A stretch of 64,000 nt of DNA, from positions 62,001 to 126,000 of the forward strand of contig RCSZ01000006.1 of NCBI GenBank assembly GCA_014898425.1, read 5' to 3'. Positions 48,964 to 60,285 of the stretch are shown one piece after another (positions within the stretch are counted from its first letter, which is position 1; each line of letters opens with the position of its first letter). Below the pieces are notes generated by a model. That model saw only the letters and a list, made by a program, of their open reading frames with translations, was not told the DNA's origin and ran no database searches. Both the position numbers and the translations under genes were made by a program. The DNA comes from Botryotinia globosa (Eukaryota; Ascomycota; Leotiomycetes; Helotiales; Sclerotiniaceae).

Positions 48964-49177
48964 GTAAGTTGTTCTTGCTCTTGCTCTCGCTCTTGCTCTC
49001 GCTCTTGCTCTTGCTCTTCCTCGTCGCATTGTTTTTTTTACCCTCCTCCTTAACCCCACTTCAACCCACTTCAAACTTGAAATCCCTTCAAAACTTTCTA
49101 CTCTATCAACCCATCAAAGCTTCACTTGTTTACCTTGACGGACTGAAAATACTAACCAGGTACTCAATTCATTACAG
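48964..49177 (+). other. Probable 5'-leader intron of the CNBP/Gis2 gene
   Basis: GTAAGT donor at 48964, branch-like ACTAAC at about 49151 and acceptor ATTACAG ending at 49177, 23 bp before the start codon. Just after the donor lie repeated CTTGCT/CTCGCT hexamers (about 48972-49017). An alternative acceptor is CCAG ending near 49159. Confidence 0.55.
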
Positions 49178-49200
49178 AAACCTCAAACTCTCCAATCACA

Positions 49201-50420
49201 ATGGATTCTTTCGGAGCTCAACAACAAGGCGGTGCCCCAAACCGTGGATGCTTTACCTGTGAGTTGGGATCAGATTCTTTACCTTTACCCTTCATTCCTT
49301 AAGACGCAACGTCCATTGTCCAACAAATTCGACCTTGCAATCCATCAACTTGTTGGAAGAACAAAAGGAAACTTCGTGGAGGATGAACCAATGTTCAAGA
49401 TACCATTTGGATTTCATCAGCTGCTGGGAAACTGGTGGTTGATATTTGGATATTGGATTGAAACATAATTCTTTCCAACGAAAACTCTGCAATAACACTT
49501 CTGCACAACCAATAATACATTCAACACGCTGCTTCGAATCAATCATCTTTTAGCATCTTTGGGACCTCATACGAATGCCGTTTAATTGCATTCTGGAATT
49601 CAAGCTGATTGCAAAATTATAGGCGGAACTGAAGGTCACCAAGCCCGTGAATGCCCAAGCCGTGGACCACCAAAGTGCTACAACTGCGACAGTAAGATAC
49701 ACCCTACCATCATTAATTTTACATCGTGTTAACATACTTTCAGACCCAGGTCATTTGAGCCGTGATTGCCCAGAGGGACCAAAGGAGAAGGTCTGCTACA
49801 GAGTAAGTCTCGAGTTTGTCAAAGATTGATTCGTTGAGTTTATTAACAATCTCTCCAGTGCGGTACTTCCGGACACATCTCCAAGGACTGCTCCAACCCA
49901 CCAACTGAGGGTGCTGGACGTGGTGGTGGATACGGTGGCGGATACGGAGGTGGTGGTGGACAACAGTGCTACAAGGTATGATTCATTACTCTCGCTACTT
50001 GATCTCTTTCTAACTAGGCTCATCTTACAGTGCTCCAAGATCGGCCACATCGCCCGTAACTGCCCAGAGGCTGGTGGCTATGGTGGAAACCAAGGTTACG
50101 GAGGTAACCAAGGTGGATACGGTGGTGGATTCGGTGGTGGTGCCCGTCAAGGAAGCCAAACCTGCTTCTCATGTGGCGGTTACGGACATCTTTCCCGTGA
50201 CTGCACCCAAGGTCAAAAGTGCTACAACTGTGGTGAAGTAAGTTTTCTTCCACATGCATCTCTCATTTAAACAATATACTAACAAAACCTCCAGGTTGGT
50301 CACTTGTCCCGTGACTGCAGCCAAGAGACCTCTGAGGCTCGTCGATGCTACGAGTGCAAGCAAGAGGGTCACGAGAAGCTTGACTGCCCTTTGAGAAAGA
50401 AGGCTTTCGGCCAAGAATAA
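49201..50420 (+). CDS. CNBP/Gis2-type protein with seven CCHC zinc knuckles
   Basis: Six exons (49201-49258, 49623-49691, 49744-49802, 49859-49975, 50031-50237, 50295-50420) join in frame to give 211 residues. It consists of seven CX2CX4HX4C knuckles: CFTCGGTEGHQAREC, CYNCDNPGHLSRDC, CYRCGTSGHISKDC, CYKCSKIGHIARNC, CFSCGGYGHLSRDC, CYNCGEVGHLSRDC and CYECKQEGHEKLDC. Gly/Tyr-rich spacers flank knuckle 4. The family (human CNBP, yeast Gis2, fission yeast Byr3) binds single-stranded nucleic acid, mRNA and ribosomes and promotes translation. Seven knuckles is the usual number. All five introns fall inside knuckles rather than between them: after the second Cys region in knuckles 2 and 6, and at or next to the second Cys in 1, 3 and 4. 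The leader probably has a further intron. Confidence 0.96.
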
Positions 50421-51923
50421 ATTTAAGTGCTTGATGCATGGCACATGACTACCTCGAGGTCGACTATTTCACGCATTCACGGTTAGGAATTATGACGAAA
50501 CGACAAAACCTTAGGGATTTTTTCGAAGACTAGTAATTTCGTTCAAGGATTACGGGAACAGATAACCTCTTTGTATAATTGTACCGACTTTTTGCGACAT
50601 GGGAAAAATTTGTCGCCTCTCATTTTCTATTTCCTTTTGAAAAGTAAAATACCTATTCCTCTTTTGGAGTCTTATGCTGCGTTGCTTCCATATCTGAGTT
50701 TAGAGTTTGGCCCTTGCTTTTCCAATTTTCTATCGGCACGGATGGATTCAAAAAAGTCACATCACTCAAGATTTTGCGTTTTTTCTTATTTAATTTATTT
50801 TGCGAAGGATGAAGTTTCGACGATGATCGATGCTAGATTCCCCATGAAATTTCCATGATGTAAAGGAAAGAAAGGAGATTTATGGATTGCTGGAGCATAT
50901 GATTCAGGAGGCTACGACTTGAGTTATGGAGATTGGTATCGATGGATAAAGATATCTGGTGGGCACTGTCAAGGGACACTGGAGAAGAATGCATGCGAGC
51001 GGTCGGATATAGTAAAGTGAAGTGCTTGAGATCAAGATCAAGAACAAGAATAAGTTTAAGAAATGAAGTCAAGATATTTGAAGGGCGTATTTGATTGATT
51101 TAGTGATGTTGTGATGACAAGGTGAAGGATGTTTGGTGAAGATTATCAATCAATCTGAGTGCGAAGGAACATCGAAAGCTAAAGAATCATGAGGATAGGG
51201 GGCTACTTGATGGAGAGGAGAAGGATGGAAGAGAGAAGAGACGGAATATTTCTTTTCGCTGTCTTCTGAAATTTGCGATATTGATGGAAGAGTGATGTCG
51301 GATTTGGGCTCTAGAGTATGTGTGTGAAGAATGCTACTTCTGGATTGATCTGTTGAGACGGGTAGGTCTCGATCGGATATCTTTGTATTTGGATACTGGT
51401 TATCATAAAGGGCGGGAGGAAGGGTTGGGGGGAACTGGAGTCTGGATTTGAGGATGAGGAAGATGGATTTAATTTGGTTGGGGATGCTGCATTGTGTGTA
51501 AAAACATCCCATTGTATTTTCTCTAATTTTTATCTCACTATCTACTCTCCGAACTTGCAATACACATCTCTCCCGCTATCTACTGTATTGTGTCGTATCG
51601 TCGTATCTATAATTAGTATAATGCCTTTTTTTATGATTCGTCTCTCCGTCAGTTTCTTTCGTCGTATCATTTGTTCCGCAGTTCGCGTTATCCCAATCCC
51701 GTATTTGCGCCCTTTCGTTCGTTGCTTCATTCCATGTACACCGTAAGCGAAGATGTTGATGCAATAGGCAATTGTCGGAAGCAAGCAGGGGAGCAAACAA
51801 GCAAAAAGCAAGTAAGCATCCAGCTCCAAACCGCAAAACTCCATACGCAGAATCAAATTGGGTATCCCCGCATCATGCAACCGTCCCATCATCATCCATC
51901 ATGAACAACCCGCAAACAACTCA
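50421..51923. other. Convergent 3' flanks of CNBP/Gis2 and the drug MFS
   Basis: About 1.5 kb without a supported gene. The minus-strand open frame at 51150-51560 has no signal or domain. The first 400 bp are probably CNBP 3' UTR. Confidence 0.55.
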
Positions 51924-54289
51924 CTAGACAGTAAATCTCCTCTCATCCTTAATTTCCATCTCCATGGCTCTCGTACCCTTACCTCTTCCGCCCTCCTTAA
52001 CACAATCCTTACCCGCCTCATCAATCTCCTGCCACGCACCCTCTTCGTCCTTGATCTTTCTCTCTTCCTTACACTTCTTGCAAATCTCAAAGATATCTCC
52101 GCTGCTACTCTCCCAGTGACATTGACTACCTCTACGACTTCTCCAAAACCCCGCGCGTGGTCTATTTTCCCAGCTCCATCGAGGAAGACGAAGAAGACCT
52201 TGAGCGATATCGTTCATCGTCATAGATCTTGGAAGTGCGGGGTCGTAGCGTTGAGCATTATTGAATTCGGTACGATGTCCACGATAAACTTGTTCGTCAA
52301 TGCCGAGGGGGTTTTCACGATGGAGATTGAGTTGGCGAAGCAAGGTGTCATAATGTAATTGAGATGAAGGATAGTTGACAGCCATACTATCGTTGTTTTC
52401 TGCTCCCAAAGTTGTTGGGCGCGGATGTGTAGATGCGTTGTCTTTGGTACGAGTTTGGATTCGCATGAATGGAATGCATGCGAGTCCGATGCTGGCAAAT
52501 ATGATGGAGCAGATATAGACACGTCGATAAGGGGTAGTTGGGTCTTCGATACTTGCTTCTTTTGAAGTGGCGGTGTTGAAGACGGCGGATGTAATGGCTA
52601 GACCGATGGTTATGGAAAGTCTGTAGGCTGTTTGAATAACTCCGACACCAAGGGATGCTTGGGTTGGCATTTGTTTATTTGCGTAGAGCTATTTTTTGTC
52701 AGAGACCAATAGGTAGATACCAGGAGAAAAGAATAACAAAAGTGATGGGAAGGGAAGGAAAGTTAGAAGAGAAAACTTACATTCGCGACGATGAATTGAA
52801 AATCCGCACCGATGACTGTGATGACAAGCGCTGGGAACAAAAATAACCAATATGATGTATCTTCCTTGATGAATAGCAATAAAGTTGCCCCCGCGAGATA
52901 CATCAAGGATCCAATACCCATCACAATGGTCCCATGCACTTTTTGAATAAGCCATTGGCCCAAGAAACTCCAAAATACTCCTGCCACTGCTTGAGGCAAC
53001 ATACGAGCAGCAATTTGTAATGGTGTGTAATGTTGAACATCCTGCATGTACAATGTAATCCAGAATTCGTTTGTGATGAATGACATGTATCCGAATCCCA
53101 TACAGATTACACAAAGACTAAAGTTGCCGTTGCGCCAAACCGAAAGATCGAGAAGGGGGTTTTCGTAAAAGTATTCCCAGGCAATAAAACCGAGGATGAA
53201 GAAAACACCAAATATAAGCAAAAGAACGACGTGTACTGATAGCCAACCACTTTGAGGTCCTTCTCTGTGAAGTCATCAGGATAAGTGTAGAACAGGAAAT
53301 GATTGATAACTTACGTCAATCCTGCTGACAACAAAGCGACAGCCAAGACAATGAATATAGAGCCAGCATAATCGAATCTTCGAATCGCATCTGATCTATT
53401 GCCCACTCTTGTAATCACCGGTACCGTCCAAAAAGCAAGTATAACCAAAAAGAAGAAGAAGATAGCCATGACGACAAAACTTGCTCTCCATCCATAATAT
53501 TTGACCGCGAGACCGGATGAAATACTTCCTAAAATGAAGCCGACCGGATTGCCAGTTCCAAGAGCACCACATGCCATATTTCTTCGATGGCCTTCTGGAT
53601 AAGCAGTGAAGAGGATACCGAGAGCTGGTGGAGCAATTACTGCTGTACAAATTCCAAGAAGACCACAGATGACGATTAGTTCGTATGGACCGGGACTCCA
53701 AGCGGCGACGAGAGCAAAGGCACTCATGAATAGTAGCCCGATAAGTAATTGAATCTTTCGACCCATTTCATCCGCTACTTTGCCGAAGAAAAGCATGAAA
53801 GAACCACTGCCAAGTCTAATTAATTGTTAGCATCCTACTGCTTGATCCACGTTTGTGAGAGTGGACATCATGGAAGAATTACCCAACTGCGGCTGCGATC
53901 CAGGTTACTTGAGAAGCAGAAGCTTTTAATCCTTGGCCAATCGTATTGGTCATGATGAGTATAACGCCCTGAATAATAGTCGTGGAAGACGAAGCAAGCA
54001 TAACCGTGAATACGAAAGCCCATTCTTGAGCCCAGTTTGAGAAGCATGCGGGTCGGGAGTTTGTGTCGTGGTCGGTCATAATTTGCAATCCACTTGGCTC
54101 GAGATTGCATTCTTTGATTGTAGGGTCGCAGATTGAAGAGGTCGAGTTGGGACAACAGGCGTTGGCAGCAATTAGTTCTTGGGCTCCACGACAGATACGT
54201 CCCGGAGGAAGATAGATTGTGGGCGGAAGAACATCAACGTGAGCAGGAAGCTCCGCGACACTCTTTTCAATACCAAGGGAGCCTGCCAT
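51924..54289 (-). CDS. MFS drug/H+ antiporter-type transporter (DHA2-like, 14 TM)
   Basis: Four exons (54289-53883, 53815-53315, 53264-52781, 52688-51924) join in frame to give 718 residues. The cytosolic N-terminus leads to a Cys-rich segment (ACCPNSTSSICDPTIKEC) before TM1, which is unusual for a short N-terminus. Motif A is GKVADEMGRK, and motif C-like Gly/Pro-rich helices follow (GALGTGNPVGFILGSISSG). About 14 hydrophobic helices end near VYICSIIFASIGLACIPFM. A hydrophilic tail of some 170 residues has many charged residues near its end (KCKEERKIKDEEGAWQEID). The family exports toxic compounds or metabolites; the substrate is unknown and there is no biosynthetic cluster nearby. I start at MAGSLGIEK; an in-frame upstream Met at 54616 would add a leader-like stretch with no conservation signal. 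Confidence 0.88.
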
Positions 54290-56394
54290 CTTTATGAGTA
54301 TGCGCAGGTGTCGTACTTGCCTCTCAGTATGATCGAACTCTATGCGACGAAGCGGAAAGGTTAAATTAAGATAGCCAAGAAGTTCTTGCCTGTATGTTGT
54401 TTGTATCGGCGTGTATTGACGATTGCAGAAAGACAGATTTGTAGAAATCGAATTAGTGGAAGAAATCGGATACCTAAATAGTGAAATCCGCGAGAATTTG
54501 ATAAAGTGATTGTTGAGGATCTTGATCCACTCCTGGATGGTAAAGCAAGTTAGTTTTGTGTCTCGGGACCAAGGAAGAGACCGAAATCGGCAAATGATTT
54601 TATTCGAGGGGGTCATATGAGACGAGAAATTCCCGATAAAACTTTCGAATGCGAAAGCACGATGTCAACACGGAGAATGATTTTGTTGATGTACTGGCAA
54701 TGATTATAAGGTGGGCCTACGTTAATTGGGCGTTTAAGATATTCGAAGATTATGACTTATGACGAGGAATCCGGGAGAAGCCTTGCTACAATTCCTATTC
54801 TGCTTGTCACTGAATAGCACTGGGAATATCTCGTCCTGAACACTTGGAGCATGAAATGCTTGGTAAAAATTGCAAATTGGTTCACAAGCAACCCCCTCTC
54901 TATCCAATCCCAAATGTACCTGGCAGGTGACTTGAAGGAGCGCTGTTGATGGATTTAACAATGGTAATTCACTCTATCCTCCGACGTCGCTGCACGTGTT
55001 CCATAAGTTTCATATGATAAGTTGAAGCCTGAAACAGGTCGGAATATCTCGAACGTGGAATTCACTCGGAGGAAGAGTAGTAGATCAGAGATGGCAAGAG
55101 CACTCTAAGTTCACTGATGTAGAGTTTGCGAGTTATTCTTTTGTTGAAGGAAAGTTCTACCCCTCAATTAATGTGAAACTCTGACAGTTCGATAAGAGGG
55201 CTTCAGAAGGGAAATCATGTATGGTTAAACTCAGTGACGGAATGTCGCAAGCCGCCAACCACAATTATGAACGGTGTAGGTAAGTCGATGTCACCTTTCA
55301 GTATTTCTGATACCAGATCGAGATGATTCAAATAAGATCTACGACCTCCCTCTATAAAAATAGGAGTGCACATGCGCGATTGTGATTTAATGTAGTGATT
55401 CACCACAGTCATTGCTTTTTATCATAATGACTTGGACAACGACGAGAGAAAAGGATTTCAATGACAGCAAGCGCCGGAAAGAAGTTTTACTCCACATTGT
55501 CAGAAAACCAAGGGCAATTGCTTCGAATTGAATATCACTTGAGATTCTGGTCGTTTCTTGAAAGTAAGATGTTGTCCTACATAGATACCGATATCACTTG
55601 GTTCCAACAGAAGAGAATCATTCCATTCTCCAGCTTCGAGTTATTTTAGTACAAATTCTTTGATACAACAATTTCCGAGCCGTGCCTTTCCCCAGGAATG
55701 ATTATATGAGGCTGAACTCTCAATGTTTGGTCCTTCAACTCGAGGGACTTGCCATTGGTATGTGCCATCATTTGTGTACGGAATCAAGGACTAGTGAACA
55801 CTGGTTCTAGCTCTCGAATCATCAATTGCATACCATAGGACATATTTTCATGAGGCAATAAAAGACAGGATGTATTTCTAAAGTGCGTCACGATACATGG
55901 TGGTTTCTGAAGTGAAATGGAGTTACAATGCTTTTGTTATGCTGACTCTGTCTAAAGTTGTTCAATTGTCGGTGATTCTTCGGATCGGAATGTGAAAAAG
56001 GGCTCTCCGACGCTAGCAACGACGCTAGCAAACATGGCCTGACGTCTCTGAAAACAAACCAATTGAGACCCCTTCCTCTCATTTATTCAACAGTCCGGTG
56101 GTCCATTGTTCAAGATTCTCCAAGGAAAACTTCACCATCATGTTGTGAGCAAAGTCCAATCCCATACTTCCTGTGTTCAGATGGATTTTTCCTCCGTTTA
56201 ACCATGGTACGCATGTTGAGCTCCAGTTTACTATGTCCATTTTCACTGGTATCAAGCTTTTAATAGATCACTAAGGTTACGGCCTGTGAAAATAATCAAA
56301 GAAAGCTTGATTATTCCTCAACCCTGTGACACTTCTATAAACTTCCCTCTGACCCTAGCTACAATGTTGCCACACAAGAATTTTCTCCTTGAAT
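54290..56394. other. Intergenic region, no supported gene
   Basis: About 2.1 kb. Short open frames (for example 55461-55649) lack any supporting signal. No notable repeats. Confidence 0.55.
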
Positions 56395-57405
56395 TCAGAC
56401 AGTGGGAACAATCTCCTCGACAATTGTGTCTTCTCTGATATCCAGATTCGCCAACATGTAGTCATGATCCTCCTCATCCTCATCTTCATCTTCGTCGCCA
56501 TGGAACTCTCTCATTTGGTTAGGGTTTCCAAATTGAGCTTGCTCTTCCCACATCGTCGCACTGCGTGGCAAGACAACAAAAGCCCGCTGTCCTATCACAG
56601 CACCGCCGGGGATATCCAGCTCTAAACCTGAGCTTGTCCGATATACAGGCGCACCAGGAAGTCTCTTGCCGAGGCCATTACGCCTTTTGATCTTCTTCTT
56701 CTTCTTCTGGCCTGCATCTGGATCGTTATCCGTCCCATCTTCAGCCGAGTCGCCATCATTTGCTGTACCACCAGGACCAATGACCTCATTATCGTCATCG
56801 GCGTCACATTCTTCTGAGTTACAGTACCCAATATCTCCCGAATTAGAAAATTTGGCTGTGAATGTACACTTTCCACCATTGTTACCCGTGCAGTAACTGC
56901 TCTTGTAAAAAGCGCTAATGATTCCGCCTTGCTTACGATTTTGAGCGGCCGGTACACAACGGTTGAGGCGTGTTGTAGCACCATTGCTAGGAATTGATGA
57001 CGCGAATGGATATTCATCGCATTGAAACCCGGAAGCGTGGCCCTTTTTGACTGAACAGCGGTTACCACCTGAAGCGATGCAACCGGCAGCTTTACGGCGG
57101 TTGCGCTTTGTGGACGAGTCAGGGTTGTCGTATTGCAAACTTTCGCCTATTCCGGCGCAGAAAGCTCCTGTGATTAACAGTGTCAACTAGGGAATTTATG
57201 GAAAGGAGAGGGGTAAAGAAGAAGAAAAGGGCGTATGGTTACCATAACACATGTTGGTACATATCTCGTCCAAGCCGTCATTGCACACAAAAATCATAAG
57301 ATCATCGGGGTCCGCGCGAACTTTGAGATCTGTATCAGGAGCGCCAAGGGCAGATGTTGCCGCAGCAAGGACGAGGAATGAAACAATTAGGCTGATATTC
57401 TTCAT
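56395..57405 (-). CDS. Secreted NucA/NucB-like (deoxyribonuclease fold) protein
   Basis: Two exons (57405-57243 and 57167-56395) join in phase 1 to give 311 residues. A signal peptide (MKNISLIVSFLVLAAATSALG) precedes about 30 residues, then a Cys-rich domain with 12 Cys in residues about 40-175. The NucA/NucB signature CDEYPFASS lies at about 104-112 and NRKQGGIISAFY at about 131-142. NucA/NucB are secreted DNases in bacteria, and related domains occur in fungi. The region I expect to read EGG and EN reads SNG and QN, so loss of catalysis is possible. A Lys-rich stretch (QKKKKKIKRR) and a very acidic tail (GDEDEDEDEEDHD) end the protein. Placement in the family rests on the CDEYPFAS motif and general layout; activity is not shown. 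Confidence 0.75.
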
Positions 57406-58746
57406 GATGATGGATAAATCTCAGAGAAAGATAAGTGCGGATAACAAGCTATTGTGTTCGTTGTATCTGAGTATTTGCTGGGTGAAGTTGTAGGATAATG
57501 TTTTCGGATTGGACTCGACAGAAGCGACGAAAGCACATCTTTATACACTTGCTGTGCCAGTATCTGAGTCTTGCCTAAGCCCAGCTTCTATATTGAAATT
57601 TGGGCAATCGTCGCTACATTCATCGCCTCCACATCATTCGTCATACTTCTGTGCCTTGCTGCCGTGAGATGATTCAATCCTTCGTACCCAGACCGAAAAC
57701 TGCAGCTTCAAAAAATCTCAAGCGATGCGAATTGAACGAATGATCACCAATTTCTTAACACGACTTACGCGAGTGTGAGGTTTTAGCTAAAATGGAGCCG
57801 TGGTGAGTATGGCACAAATTTCCTGGCAAGTTGTTGACCAGATCGAGTAGAATCTTGGGTGAGTAACAACAAGCGTTATTGAAAAGAAGACAAATTTATT
57901 TGCCGACAAAACAGACAATCCAAGCTATGCTTACCACAGGCGTCGTCGTTAATGTCTCTGCTATTGTTGAACTTACCTGTGCCTGGACTTCCCGGATGCA
58001 GTCATAGGAGGTGATGGTTGAGGTATGCATGTATTACCATCACCTTCAATACCGGGAGAAGCTGTAGTGTGTAATATCTGGGGTACGTCAGACATGCTAT
58101 AATGCTGTAGCTATCAAAGATCTTTACCGTTGATGTGAAACAGCCATCTCATGCTTCTGAAAACGGTGCGCGAGTAATTGAGATCACATTTACTTGCAGA
58201 GCCCCAAAGATCGCCATCATTATTATGCACTCCAGCGGGCTATACATATCTGAAGCTAAAAGTCATCACGCAAGCGACTGCTGAAGGTATGAATCCTAAT
58301 ACCCTTGCGGAGAAGTGGAATAAGTGGTAAATGACGACGACATGATCTTACATCTTGATAACTCATATCATACAAATTTATCACAATATGTTTTAGAAAC
58401 TACCTGGTGTACTGGTCGCAAAGGATTCGAAACGTTACGCTGACTGGTTCAATTGACGTCAGTGGTTGCACAGTTAAAGCGATCGCTTATGTAATTGGAA
58501 TATTTACCTGTTTAGGTAGGGCGACCACATACTCTGTCTGACCTGAGTTGCAGTACATCGAAGATAAACAAACCTTTAAGCAGTTTTAACTTTAACTTTG
58601 CACCATTGCCTCCTTAGATTTTTCCAAGCTATCAAGCTATCAAGCCAAGTCTAACTAACTGTTTATTTAACGATTCACCGTAGCAAATACTACTCCAAAC
58701 CTCCAACAATTACCCTTGGCGCCATTCAATCAAAACTTAAATCGCC
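57406..58746. other. Divergent upstream region, no supported gene
   Basis: 1.34 kb shared by the divergent NucA/NucB-like and 512-residue genes. I see no further gene or clear repeat. Confidence 0.6.
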
Positions 58747-60285
58747 ATGTCCAATGAGCCAGATCTTTCGCTACCATTAACGGCGCCGTCAATGGCACGT
58801 TATCGTGAGCACACACTTAACTTACCCCCAACGGTCTTGTACACTCTCGTTGATTTGACCGATGCAGAACTTGAGGAGTGTCAACGCGAGTGCGAAAGTA
58901 AGTGCGTCGAATGCGGGAGGGATCGGGGTACTTCTGTTGGTCTCGCTCCGCAATCGCGATTTGTCGGCCAACCGTTGCGTGCTGTATTTGATTATCACAT
59001 TGATTTGGCAGCACAAGATATTTTTGAGCCTTTTTACTTTATCGCCGTTGTCGAAAAAGACTGGAGAAGCAAAGGTGTCATACTAGTCACACTGGACAAG
59101 ATGGATGCCGAGGACTCTAATTGTAATGTTGATTCCTTTCGCACCAAAGCTGCTGATTCCGGCTTAAATATCGCAAACCTACAAATTGCGAATATGGGTT
59201 GGGACGAATTGAAAGATTTCACTGGGCTACATTCCGACGAAGAAGATGATGAAGACGATAAAACCGACAAAAATAAGAACGACGATGATGTGAAAAATGA
59301 TGATGGCCCACCAGCACCAATAAAAAATATCCCTCTAGGTTACTACATTCCCATTTATATCCACTCAAGTTTACTCGAAGAAAGTGTTGTTGCCAAGCTG
59401 GAGCCAGGGTTCAAATATAAGTCGTCAGAGGACTTGGCCTGTCGCGTTCAAGCCAAACTCACGCCACCATTTCCTACCTCTAGCCCAACATATACTCGAG
59501 ACCTCATCCAACAGGCCACTATTCTTCATCCCAAGCGCTGTTCGAAGAACAAATGGCTGCACAAAACTCACATCCTGGTCATCGACACGGCAAACCCTGA
59601 TGAGAACGGCATGCTGATGGTTAAATTACCATCGTGGGACGGAAGTCACTCGGAAACGACAGGAAGCACAAATTTGCGCGGCATCGGTAAAGGAACATAC
59701 ACTACCCCTCCACATATCCGCATTCCGTATTCTTGCAACGATGGTCTTCAGACACGTTACCTAATCCTGGCTAACGGTGATGCTGATTGGCCATTGGAGA
59801 GTGTGCGCGAGCAGCCAGTCTTCATTGTCTTCCAGTACGACACGCATGGCAAAGAGCTTGGATTTTGTGCTGACTCAATTGATTCCGAAGCTGCCAAACG
59901 GAGCCCTGGAGAGGAGAGATTGGTTTATGCGCCTCAAGTAATCAAGCGGCCAGGTCATGGTCTGGAGCAGATTAAATGGAGTTATGATGAGGCTGTGAAA
60001 CGATTTCCTTGGTTCTGCCGTGAAAAGCGTTTCATTGAGGGTCTTGACAAGATTTTTTTCATCTGTGTAGATGGTGATGATGTGGATAAGACGGGGTTGT
60101 TACTTGCTCGTAGAAAATGGGATGGCAACTTGTGGGACCGAACTCGAGATGAACTACTCGATTTGCCTATCGATGATGTCAAGACTGTGAGAGTTCCAGT
60201 CAAAGAGGCACTTGCCATACTGGAGAAAGGGAGGAAGGGCGAAACAGATGAGATGAGTGACAGCTTGAAGAATTTCTTCTTGTAA
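58747..60285 (+). CDS. Unrecognised 512-residue protein with internal repeats
   Basis: One uninterrupted exon, with a start codon in good context (GCCATGTCC). I do not recognise the family. There is no signal peptide or membrane helix, so it is probably cytosolic or nuclear. A Cys cluster (CQRECESKCVECGRD) lies near residue 45-60, and an acidic segment (DEEDDEDDKTDKNKNDDD) near 160-180. Two segments are alike: ILVIDTANPDENGMLMVKLPSWDG (about 276-300) and FFICVDGDDVDKTGLLLARRKWDG (about 437-460). Weaker relatives are YFIAVVEKDWRSKGVILVTLDKMD (about 96-119) and YLILANGDADWPLESV (about 338-353). This suggests a repeated beta-rich unit. Composition and codon use look like a normal expressed gene. 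Confidence 0.85.
   Translation: MSNEPDLSLPLTAPSMARYREHTLNLPPTVLYTLVDLTDAELEECQRECESKCVECGRDRGTSVGLAPQSRFVGQPLRAVFDYHIDLAAQDIFEPFYFIAVVEKDWRSKGVILVTLDKMDAEDSNCNVDSFRTKAADSGLNIANLQIANMGWDELKDFTGLHSDEEDDEDDKTDKNKNDDDVKNDDGPPAPIKNIPLGYYIPIYIHSSLLEESVVAKLEPGFKYKSSEDLACRVQAKLTPPFPTSSPTYTRDLIQQATILHPKRCSKNKWLHKTHILVIDTANPDENGMLMVKLPSWDGSHSETTGSTNLRGIGKGTYTTPPHIRIPYSCNDGLQTRYLILANGDADWPLESVREQPVFIVFQYDTHGKELGFCADSIDSEAAKRSPGEERLVYAPQVIKRPGHGLEQIKWSYDEAVKRFPWFCREKRFIEGLDKIFFICVDGDDVDKTGLLLARRKWDGNLWDRTRDELLDLPIDDVKTVRVPVKEALAILEKGRKGETDEMSDSLKNFFL

Larger units (their letters stand above)
45545..49200. other. Gene-poor 3.7-kb divergent region with microsatellites
   Basis: It separates the divergent kinesin-3 and CNBP/Gis2 starts. 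It holds a CA-rich microsatellite, a 118-bp polypurine block, a TATATTA/CATATTA array and a TACCTAGGTA palindrome (47346-47355). The right part is the CNBP leader with a probable leader intron. No additional gene is supported. Confidence 0.6.

Noticed and set aside
54290..54616. In-frame upstream Met for the drug MFS
   Set aside because: The added residues look like translated leader; MAGSLGIEK is a more plausible start.
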